A stretch of DNA of 16,162 nt from Gammaproteobacteria bacterium (GTDB lineage Bacteria > Pseudomonadota > Gammaproteobacteria > DRJJ01). Numbering within the stretch: the first letter of the stretch is position 1; the number at the start of each line of letters is the position of its first letter. The DNA is taken from contig DRJJ01000271.1 of the NCBI GenBank assembly GCA_011052255.1, positions 1 through 16,162 on the forward strand, in the 5' to 3' direction. Positions 6,628 through 13,493 of the stretch are shown here, piece by piece. A program made the position numbers and the translations under genes. The notes beneath the pieces are model-generated. The model did no database searches and was not told the origin of the DNA. It saw nothing but the letters and a program-made list of their open reading frames with translations.

Positions 6628-7607
6628 TTTTCTGCCCTCACTTTCACTTCCATTCGATCATACTGTTTCCAGTTTATTTCTTCGCCTTTATTAAGTGGGA
6701 ACAAATGTACGCGCACGCCAGACGTAAGCGGTCGATAGCCCTTCCATTCACGTTCCGGTACGGAATAGGCAGATGAGTATACTGCTTTTACTACGCCGCT
6801 ACTTTCAACACCGTCCGGAAAAGTCACATCTATCTGTTTTCCCAGAGTAATGTATTTCAATTCATCTTCTGTGAAATAGGCCTCGATCCGGACAGGTGCG
6901 TTATTTCTGGTAAGAATGACGATAGCTTCTCCGCGTTTGGTAAATTCCTGGACCCGCCGCCGAACCACCTGTACCCGCGCAGCGAACGGCGCGCGTATAA
7001 CCTCATCCCGACATTCTGCCGGTACAATCTGGCTGCGCATGTCTTTTTCCATATCCTTTAGCTGGACATGCTGCAACTCCAGCTCCCTTCCCGTCAGTAC
7101 CAGATCGGATGTCAGCTTGTTTTGATCGCGCCAGAACTGCTTGCCATAACTGACGCTATCTCGTTCCAGTTCCAGCGCCCGGCGCAGCTCTCCGCCACGC
7201 TGAAGCTTGTCCAGCTCTGCCTGTTTGGCTTTTAATAAAATGATTCTCTGTTCATTCAGCGCAATATCCAGCCGTAACTTTTGCAGTGGTCTGTTCTCTT
7301 CCGGTACGCAGCGCTTGATCGCATCAATACGCACGATCAGATCGCCTTTCTGCAAGTGCTGACCTTCCCTGACCTTAAGACTGGATATATGACCACCACG
7401 TGTTGAGCTGATCAGGGTTTTCTCGACTTCAACCTGTCCTCCCGCCTTCAGGTAGAGCAACCTCCCAATTCCTATGGAGATAATGTAGGCCACAATCAGC
7501 CCGAGGATAGAAAAATAGATTATCTGTGTTATTTTCGGCCTTACATTTACCGGAGCACTGCCTTCCGGCAAGTTAGTTAGATAGCTTTTCCGGTTACGCA
7601 ACTTCAT
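6624..7607 (-). CDS. HlyD/Alg44-type periplasmic adaptor (membrane fusion protein)
   Basis: This 327-residue protein has a short cytoplasmic N-terminus and one membrane segment (about 28-52). A first half-lipoyl motif follows (VEKTLISSTRGGHISSLKVR, 61-80, continuing to GQHLQKGDLIVRID, 82-95). A long charged helical hairpin spans about 105-195. The second half-lipoyl motif is IRAPFAARVQVVRRRVQEF (204-222), and the beta-barrel region closes the protein. This is the architecture of adaptors that join inner-membrane synthases or transporters to TolC-like channels. Two cysteines, Cys100 and Cys199, flank the helical hairpin and could form a disulfide at its base. There is no PilZ domain as in Alg44. 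The start overlaps the stop of the TolC-like gene (ATGA), with GGTGAG as ribosome-binding site. Partners are predicted to be the TolC-like protein and the glycosyltransferase. Confidence 0.88.
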   Translation of the reverse strand: MKLRNRKSYLTNLPEGSAPVNVRPKITQIIYFSILGLIVAYIISIGIGRLLYLKAGGQVEVEKTLISSTRGGHISSLKVREGQHLQKGDLIVRIDAIKRCVPEENRPLQKLRLDIALNEQRIILLKAKQAELDKLQRGGELRRALELERDSVSYGKQFWRDQNKLTSDLVLTGRELELQHVQLKDMEKDMRSQIVPAECRDEVIRAPFAARVQVVRRRVQEFTKRGEAIVILTRNNAPVRIEAYFTEDELKYITLGKQIDVTFPDGVESSGVVKAVYSSAYSVPEREWKGYRPLTSGVRVHLFPLNKGEEINWKQYDRMEVKVRAEK

Positions 7608-9703
7608 AATTGCTCACCAGACTGTGAAAAATATTTTCTGAACTGATGGATGGCAAAACGCTTTACACCCAGCTTGCTGCGTAAATAGTCAAAAGCCTGT
7701 TCCAGCGCCCACTCATCCTCAAAATCATCTATACGTAAAACCACTACCACTTTTTCCGGCGCCACGAAGTCCATAACTTTTTCCAGTCTTCGGGCCAGCT
7801 TTTTAATATCCGGGCTACCGTAGGTCATAAAGTACACGCTATCAGCCAGCTCTCCGACTATGCGATATTCATCTTCCTTCCAGTGCAGGGGTACCGCAAC
7901 GGTCAATTTATTTATGCTGGCCGCCTCACGTAATCTGCGTAGCATCTCCAGGTAATGAGACATGGTTTGCTCACGATTAGTTTTGTACTCGGGCAGGGTG
8001 TGAGGCTCAACATCAAGGTGGACAGCGCCGGTTATTTCCGATACGGTAGCGACCGTTGCTGCGGCTCGTTCGTGTTTACCCGGTTCTATCCAGTTATTAT
8101 CGCCAACAATCAACTCTACATTCTGCCGGTGACGATTTGCAATTCTGACGTATTCCATCAGCTTGACCCGGTCTGTTTTACGACCCGCTGAAAGCAATAC
8201 GGTTCTGACGCTTTTTGCTTCCAGAAAATCCTGTATTACAGCGTTAGAGGTTTTGTTGAACATGCCTGACCACAAATATACTGAACGTTCGCCTGTACGT
8301 GCACGATTTATGTCTTTATTCATACTGACACGCATCAACATGGATGGCTGATACGCTATCTGCGCTGCCAGAAAAACTTCATTTACTCTTCGGTAAAGTT
8401 CTTCTCTTGCGCGAACCAGTTCGATACCAGTATCCATCAGGGTTCTTACCCTGGCGATAACCCTGGCCAGTTCAACTTCATCACCCGCTATTTTCTTTTC
8501 AAGAAATATGCGTCTGACCCGCTCCTGTGTGCGTAAATAGCGGTAACGCTGCTTTATTACACGTCGCATTTGCTCTCGCAATTCTGCATACGCAGCCCTG
8601 GCGCGGGAAATACGTTCCCATGCATGAAGCTCAACCTCCTGGTCAACCTGATCCATCTTGTACTTGAGTATGTCGTGCTGCTGGCGTTCCAGTGGTACAT
8701 TAAAACGCAAACCGGCTACCATGCCGTCATTGCCGCCTGTATTGGCAACGTCAAACGTCTTGCGTACAAAAAAACGCAACCGGTTACGATCACGCGCGCG
8801 CTCTTTTTCACTTAATACTTTTTTCTGCAGCGCAGCCAGCCTGACATTATGATCATCATTACGAATTTCTTCGATTACATCCTGGATGCGCACATCAATT
8901 ATTGGTGGGTTGTAGATAAAGCTCACATCATTCTGTTCGTCATCCATACTGAGATAACGTAATTCACTTTCCAGCTCACGGATATCACCTTCAGAAACGA
9001 GATAGTCATCCAGATAGCTCCATCCCTTGAAATAGGCGCGGCGCTCAACATCATAAACCGGTTTCATCAGCTCCAGTTTCAGACTGAGCAGATACCCGTA
9101 CAGACCCGAAAATGTTTGTGCCAGTCTGTAGCGTCGACAACGGTATGATTGTACCAATTGTTTTTTGCGGCCACGCAATTCAACCAGATCGGCCTCACCA
9201 TACAATGCCTGGGAACGGTGGCCATTTGCCCGGTAGCCATTTCTTAACACGTCCCATGACAGTTCCAGGTAGGCCCTGGGATCATCATCGTCATTGTTAA
9301 AACTTTCGGTGCTGTAACCTCCGCGCAATTCAAAGCCGTTTCGGGAGTCCATATTGTCTGCTTCTGCACGCAATATATCGGCACGTAATTGCTCGATGCT
9401 TTTACCTTCACAGCTTTGTGTCAGAATACGGTCTGCCACTTGCAGGCTCTGGCCAGTTTGCAAGCGGTCGACTGTCTGTGATTGAACGAATTGCGCCAAT
9501 ATCCACAGCTTCTGTGCTTCAGGGTCGACGCTATCAGGCAGAGCGGCGGTATCCTGGTAGGTCGCAGGTGCAAGCGATACGTTTTTATCAAGCAGGCTTA
9601 TACTGGCAACAGCGACTGATGCCGTCATCATAGCCAGTAGCCCTATAACAAGCTGTTTTATCCCGCTCGACAAAATAAACCCTGCTCCACAACTGTATCT
9701 CAC
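7604..9703 (-). CDS. TolC-family outer-membrane channel fused to a glycoside hydrolase-like TIM barrel
   Basis: The 699-residue product starts with a signal peptide (hydrophobic core about 17-34). Residues about 55-455 form two related halves typical of TolC: long coiled-coil helices and two beta-hairpin regions predicted to build the barrel (FELRGGYSTESF at 124-135 with AYLELSWDV; then RLRFFVRKTFDV at 308-319 with GLRFNVPL). The C-terminal part (about 473-695) shows the strand order of a TIM barrel. Strand 4 ends in HLDVEPH (Asp564, Glu566), like the last part of the GH18 DxxDxDxE motif. Strand 6 is VYFMTYGS (623-630), like the GH18 MxYD block, and strand 7 is VVVVLRIDDFEDEW (652-665). The domain would sit in the periplasm, where it could trim or bind the polymer. 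The first codon is GTG at 9703; the start is not certain. It is the first gene of the operon. Confidence 0.82.
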   Translation of the reverse strand: MRYSCGAGFILSSGIKQLVIGLLAMMTASVAVASISLLDKNVSLAPATYQDTAALPDSVDPEAQKLWILAQFVQSQTVDRLQTGQSLQVADRILTQSCEGKSIEQLRADILRAEADNMDSRNGFELRGGYSTESFNNDDDDPRAYLELSWDVLRNGYRANGHRSQALYGEADLVELRGRKKQLVQSYRCRRYRLAQTFSGLYGYLLSLKLELMKPVYDVERRAYFKGWSYLDDYLVSEGDIRELESELRYLSMDDEQNDVSFIYNPPIIDVRIQDVIEEIRNDDHNVRLAALQKKVLSEKERARDRNRLRFFVRKTFDVANTGGNDGMVAGLRFNVPLERQQHDILKYKMDQVDQEVELHAWERISRARAAYAELREQMRRVIKQRYRYLRTQERVRRIFLEKKIAGDEVELARVIARVRTLMDTGIELVRAREELYRRVNEVFLAAQIAYQPSMLMRVSMNKDINRARTGERSVYLWSGMFNKTSNAVIQDFLEAKSVRTVLLSAGRKTDRVKLMEYVRIANRHRQNVELIVGDNNWIEPGKHERAAATVATVSEITGAVHLDVEPHTLPEYKTNREQTMSHYLEMLRRLREAASINKLTVAVPLHWKEDEYRIVGELADSVYFMTYGSPDIKKLARRLEKVMDFVAPEKVVVVLRIDDFEDEWALEQAFDYLRSKLGVKRFAIHQFRKYFSQSGEQL

Positions 9704-9731
9704 CCCGACATGCGTCTAAATTCATGCTTGA

Positions 9732-9760
9732 TATATCGGCAATAAACCCTGAAACTTCAA
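9732..9760 (-). promoter_or_regulatory. Possible sigma-70 promoter of the exopolysaccharide operon
   Basis: Reading the minus strand, TTGAAG (9760-9755) and GATATA (9737-9732) are separated by 17 bases. They match the -35 and -10 consensus at roughly four positions each. The -10 lies about 28 bases before the GTG start, leaving a short leader. The match is modest. Confidence 0.3.
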
Positions 9761-9793
9761 ATGAATTCAGATACCTGAATACCCATCTTCAGG
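9748..9793. repeat. Cluster of CTGAA/TTCAG half-sites, possible operator
   Basis: Four copies of a pentamer lie within 46 bases: CTGAA at 9749-9753, TTCAG at 9766-9770, CTGAA at 9775-9779 and TTCAG at 9788-9792. Two neighbouring pairs extend to six bases: ATTCAG/CTGAAT (9765-9780, 4-base spacer) and CCTGAA/TTCAGG (9774-9793, 8-base spacer). The alternating orientation just upstream of and over the candidate promoter suggests a regulator binding site, though pentamers recur by chance. Confidence 0.35.
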
Positions 9794-9969
9794 CATAATG
9801 GTAATTTCGCTGCTGTCAGCCAGGCTGATTGTTAAGCCGCTTGTGCTCGGCATCCAGAAAGCTCACTGCATTAATTCCTTTAAATATAATGCAAAATGCA
9901 CGCCAGATATCTATGTCTTTGATAATTAATAAAATATATGAATATACAATGGTATAATACCAGGAGGGG

Positions 9970-10527
9970 TCAGGGTTTTTGTCCAATATACAGGCACTCT
10001 CCGTCAATATTTTGTCCACTTTCATCGTAGTAGACCAATTTCAAACCACTGAAATGATTTAACAACTCATTGTACTTCAGTCGAAATTCCGGGTTCCTAG
10101 GACCTCGTCCATCACGCTGCTCACCAATGAAGGTCTGGTAGTACAACAGGCCTCCTGGTCGCAGGGCATGCTCCAGGTTGTTTAGCAGCCCACGATCCAA
10201 AAAATAACTGACCACGATCACATCAAATAATGCGGGCGCAGGTGGCTTTGCCGATACATCGGATATACAACAATCAATGCTGAGCCCGGCTGTTTGCGCC
10301 CTTTTTTGCAGTTCATTGATCGCAACCCCGGAAATATCCCAGGCCGAAGTGCTGAGCCCCTGCTGTGCGAGTAGCATGGCATTGCCGCCACGACCACAAG
10401 CCAGATCAAGCGCAGTGCCTGTTTGAGGTAACAGGCCGGTATGGCTGGCGAGTACCTGACATGGCTCGACCGACTGACCGGCCAACGCTCGATAACGCGT
10501 ATTCCATTTCTGCCGCAGTTCTTCCAT
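9970..10527 (-). CDS. Class I SAM-dependent methyltransferase (TehB-like)
   Basis: This 185-residue cytoplasmic protein carries SAM-binding motif I as ALDLACGRGGNAMLLA (39-54). An acidic residue ends the second strand (AWDIS, Asp64), ISDV (Asp90) contacts the adenine side, and FDVIVVSYFLDR (101-112) with LRPGGLLYYQTF (122-133) forms strands 4-5. The size and short length after the core resemble TehB and small uncharacterised methyltransferases; the substrate cannot be predicted. It starts seven bases after the trkH stop, so it is probably translated from the same mRNA. It is the last gene of the ntrYX-trkAH run. Confidence 0.88.
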   Translation of the reverse strand: MEELRQKWNTRYRALAGQSVEPCQVLASHTGLLPQTGTALDLACGRGGNAMLLAQQGLSTSAWDISGVAINELQKRAQTAGLSIDCCISDVSAKPPAPALFDVIVVSYFLDRGLLNNLEHALRPGGLLYYQTFIGEQRDGRGPRNPEFRLKYNELLNHFSGLKLVYYDESGQNIDGECLYIGQKP

Positions 10528-10534
10528 CTTTTGC

Positions 10535-11992
10535 TTAATGGCGCCAGAAAGACGGGCTGATCAATACCAGCAGGGTGAATATCTCCAGCCGGCCCAGCAT
10601 CATTGCAAACACCAGCACCCATTTGGCAGTATCGTTAATACCCTGATAATTGGCGCCGACTTCACCCAGCCCGGGGCCCAGATTATTCATACAGGCCGCG
10701 ACCGCTGAAAAGGCGGTTATCTGATCCAGTCCGGTTGCCATGAGTATCAGCATCAGTGCCACAAAAAACGCGATGTATGCGGCAAAGAAACCCCATACTG
10801 CATCCAGTATGCGAAATGGCATGGGTGTACCGCCCAGTTTGATGCTGATCTGTGCGCTAGGATGCACTAGCCTGCTTATTTCACGCGCACCCTGCTTGAA
10901 CATCAGCAGGAATCGAATCACTTTCATCCCACCACCGGTTGAACCGGCACAGCCGCCAATAAAACTGACAAACAACAACATAACCGGCAGAAAATGTGGC
11001 CAGTTAAAATATTCGGTGGTGGTAAAGCCGGTGGTGGTTCCTATCGAAACGGCCTGGAAAATACCGTGATGCAATGCATTGCCGAAACTGGAATCACCCA
11101 TTACCTCCGCAAAATACAGGTAGGAGGTTGTGACCACTGCGGTCAGGCCCAATACCGTAAAATAGGCCCTTACTTCCGGGTCGGTCACATACGGGTTGAT
11201 GCTCATATTTCGCCATGACATGAAATGCAGTGCAAAATTAATTCCAGCCAGCAACATGAATACCACGGCTATTGATTCAATCACGGTGCTGTTGAAAAAG
11301 CCCATACTGGTATCGTGCGTAGAAAAACCACCGATGGCCACGGTTGAAAAGCTGTGTGATATCGCATCGAAGCCATTCATGCCGGCCAGCCAGTAGGCCA
11401 GCGCACAGGCGATGGTCAGAGACAGGTAGATATACCACAGCGCCTTGGCCGTTTCGGTGATTCTTGGTGTCAGCTTGTTGTCTTTCATCGGCCCGGGGGT
11501 TTCGGCACGATAGAGCTGCATGCCCCCCACACCCAGCATTGGCAGAATGGCTACAGCCAGTACGATAATGCCCATGCCACCCAGCCATTGTAGTTGCTGG
11601 CGATAGTAGAGTATTGAGTGAGGCAGCTGGTCGATACCGGTTAGCACTGTTGCTCCGGTGGTAGTCAGACCCGACAGGGATTCAAACACCGAATCGGTAA
11701 ACGACATGTTTGGATTATCTGACAGTAGAAACGGCAGCGACCCGGACAAACCCAACACCAGCCAGAACAATACCACCACAACGAAACCATCACGCAACCG
11801 CAATTCTTTTCGATGCCTGTGCACCGGTAACCAGATGAGCAGACCTGCAATACTACTATACGCAAATGCATGCAGGAAAGGGGTTAGTTCACCATCGCCA
11901 TAGGCTACCGCGACCAGCACAGGTGGCAGCTGCGTGAAACTGAATAACATCAGCAGCATCCCGAATATACGTTGTATGACGAGTGGTTGCAT
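10535..11992 (-). CDS. trkH: Trk potassium uptake system, membrane subunit TrkH
   Basis: This 485-residue protein of the inner membrane is the potassium-translocating subunit of Trk. Four pseudo-symmetric repeats each carry a membrane-pore-membrane unit with a selectivity-filter loop: LTTTGAT (109-115), VAIGGFST (218-225), GTTTGFTTT (318-326) and NNLGPGLG (436-443). The intracellular loop block GGCAGSTGGGMKVIR (346-360), which gates the pore in the third repeat, is intact. Length is standard for TrkH/TrkG. It follows trkA on the same strand after 127 bases, and TrkA is its cytoplasmic NAD(H)-binding regulator. No in-frame start codon is present upstream of the ATG at 11992 before a stop. The ribosome-binding site is weak. 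Confidence 0.95.
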   Translation of the reverse strand: MQPLVIQRIFGMLLMLFSFTQLPPVLVAVAYGDGELTPFLHAFAYSSIAGLLIWLPVHRHRKELRLRDGFVVVVLFWLVLGLSGSLPFLLSDNPNMSFTDSVFESLSGLTTTGATVLTGIDQLPHSILYYRQQLQWLGGMGIIVLAVAILPMLGVGGMQLYRAETPGPMKDNKLTPRITETAKALWYIYLSLTIACALAYWLAGMNGFDAISHSFSTVAIGGFSTHDTSMGFFNSTVIESIAVVFMLLAGINFALHFMSWRNMSINPYVTDPEVRAYFTVLGLTAVVTTSYLYFAEVMGDSSFGNALHHGIFQAVSIGTTTGFTTTEYFNWPHFLPVMLLFVSFIGGCAGSTGGGMKVIRFLLMFKQGAREISRLVHPSAQISIKLGGTPMPFRILDAVWGFFAAYIAFFVALMLILMATGLDQITAFSAVAACMNNLGPGLGEVGANYQGINDTAKWVLVFAMMLGRLEIFTLLVLISPSFWRH

Positions 11993-12119
11993 ACGGGCAG
12001 CTACAGAATCAGCATCCGACGCGGGACTGTGCGACGGTATTTTTGTCCCTGAATCATACGACTGATAGTTTGCGACACCGCTGTCCTTTCCGACACGTTT
12101 ATTTTAGGTTCAGTAAACA
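11993..12119. other. trkA-trkH spacer
   Basis: This 127-base gap is unusually long for an otherwise overlapping gene run. The frame of trkH stays open through most of it without a start codon. A CGACAC hexamer occurs twice (about 12073 and 12091). I see no clear promoter, hairpin or T-run, so independent transcription of trkH cannot be shown or excluded. Confidence 0.3.
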
Positions 12120-13493
12120 CTAGATGAATGTAAGACCAACCTGGAAAAGGCGCTCCACCTCGGTAATACGTTTTTTATCGACCAGGAACATGATCACATG
12201 GTCTTCCTGCTGTATCACGGTATCGTGGTGGGCAATGATAACTTCATCTCCCCTCACCACCGCACCAATGGTTGTACCGGGCGGCAACTTGATGTCTTCC
12301 ACACAACGGCCTACTACCTTGGATGAACGTGAATCACCATGCGCGATCGCCTCTATCGCTTCGGCTGCGCCACGTCGTAATGAGTGCACCATGACAACAT
12401 CTCCACGACGCACATGCTTCAGCAAACTACCTATCGTGGCCTGTTGTGGCGATATGGCGATATCGATAGTTCCACTCTCGACCAGTTCTACGTAGGAGGT
12501 CCGGTTGATAAGTGACATGACCTTACGTGCACCAAGACGTTTGGCCAACATCGCAGACAGAATATTGGCTTCATCATCATTCGTCAGCGCACAGAAAACA
12601 TCGGTGTTATCAATATTCTCCTCGATTAACAGATCCTCATCTGCGCCATCACCCAACAGCACGATTACCTTGTCCAGCTGCTCCGCAATATCACGCGCGC
12701 GCTGCGTATTATGCTCGATCAGTTTTACCTGATAATCATGTTCAAGCGACTTTGCCAGCCGCATGCCAATATTACCGCCGCCCACCAGCATGATCCGTTT
12801 GATCGGTTTGTCCAGCCGTCGCAACTCTCCCATCACGGCACGAATGTTTTCACGCGCGGCCAGAAAGAACACTTCATCGTCTGCTTCAATGACCGTGTTG
12901 CCTTCCGGAATCATCGGCTGGCCACGTCGGAAGATGGCTGCAACACGCGCCTGCGCATTCGGCATGTGTTCCTGCAATGTGCGTAATTCGTGCCCGACCA
13001 GTGGGCCGCCATAGTAGGCGCGTACTGCCACCAGACGCACCCGGCCATCGGCAAAGTCCAGCACCTGCAGCGCACCAGGATGTTCAATCAAACGCTGAAT
13101 ATATTCTGTAACCAGCTGCTCGGGGCTGATGATCACATCAATCGGCAATGCCTCCTGCGCAAACAACTTACGATGACGCAGGTATTCCACTGAACGGACG
13201 CGTGCAATTTTAGTAGGCGTGTGAAACAGGGTATAGGCGACCTGACAGGCAACCATGTTGACCTCATCGCTGTTAGTCACTGCGAGGATCATGTCGGCGT
13301 CTTCGGCCCCGGCACGTCGTAACACTTCGGGGTAAGCCGCATGCCCAACTACGGTGCGTATATCCAGACGATCCTGTAGCTCACGCAAGACACTGACATC
13401 GGTATCGATCAACGTAATGTCATTGGCCTCCCACGCCAGATTATAGGCCACCGAAGAGCCCACCTGACCGGCACCCAGTATAACGATTTTCAT
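12120..13493 (-). CDS. trkA: Trk potassium uptake regulator TrkA
   Basis: This 457-residue cytoplasmic protein has the full double RCK layout of gammaproteobacterial TrkA. The first Rossmann domain has GAGQVG (7-12) with Asp30 at the end of strand 2, then an RCK_C domain (about 143-225). The second Rossmann domain has GGGNIG (238-243) with Glu260, and a second RCK_C domain follows (about 365-450). TrkA forms a ring under TrkH and gates potassium flux in response to nucleotides. Its ATG shares one base with the ntrX stop (TAATG), so translation is coupled to the two-component system. That links potassium uptake to NtrYX expression, an arrangement found in various gammaproteobacteria. Confidence 0.96.
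   Translation of the reverse strand: MKIVILGAGQVGSSVAYNLAWEANDITLIDTDVSVLRELQDRLDIRTVVGHAAYPEVLRRAGAEDADMILAVTNSDEVNMVACQVAYTLFHTPTKIARVRSVEYLRHRKLFAQEALPIDVIISPEQLVTEYIQRLIEHPGALQVLDFADGRVRLVAVRAYYGGPLVGHELRTLQEHMPNAQARVAAIFRRGQPMIPEGNTVIEADDEVFFLAARENIRAVMGELRRLDKPIKRIMLVGGGNIGMRLAKSLEHDYQVKLIEHNTQRARDIAEQLDKVIVLLGDGADEDLLIEENIDNTDVFCALTNDDEANILSAMLAKRLGARKVMSLINRTSYVELVESGTIDIAISPQQATIGSLLKHVRRGDVVMVHSLRRGAAEAIEAIAHGDSRSSKVVGRCVEDIKLPPGTTIGAVVRGDEVIIAHHDTVIQQEDHVIMFLVDKKRITEVERLFQVGLTFI

Larger units (their letters stand above)
9704..9969. other. Intergenic region upstream of the exopolysaccharide operon
   Basis: These 266 bases lie between the methyltransferase stop and the TolC-like gene start, both on the minus strand. 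The part at about 9860-9960 is very AT-rich and contains a perfect palindrome TGGTATAATACCA (9950-9962). The part nearer the operon holds a cluster of CTGAA/TTCAG half-sites and a possible promoter. A 28-codon minus-strand frame (9853-9767) and longer frames overlapping the methyltransferase end are not convincing genes. No intrinsic terminator with a T-run was found after the methyltransferase. Confidence 0.5.

Noticed and set aside
9950..9962. Perfect palindrome TGGTATAATACCA as a terminator or promoter
   Set aside because: The centre leaves no loop for a terminator hairpin, there is no T-run, and no plus-strand gene follows for the embedded TATAAT.
9816..10025. 69-codon minus-strand frame between the methyltransferase and the operon
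   Set aside because: It starts within the methyltransferase gene and runs through very AT-rich sequence, with an Ile/Tyr-rich product typical of chance translation.
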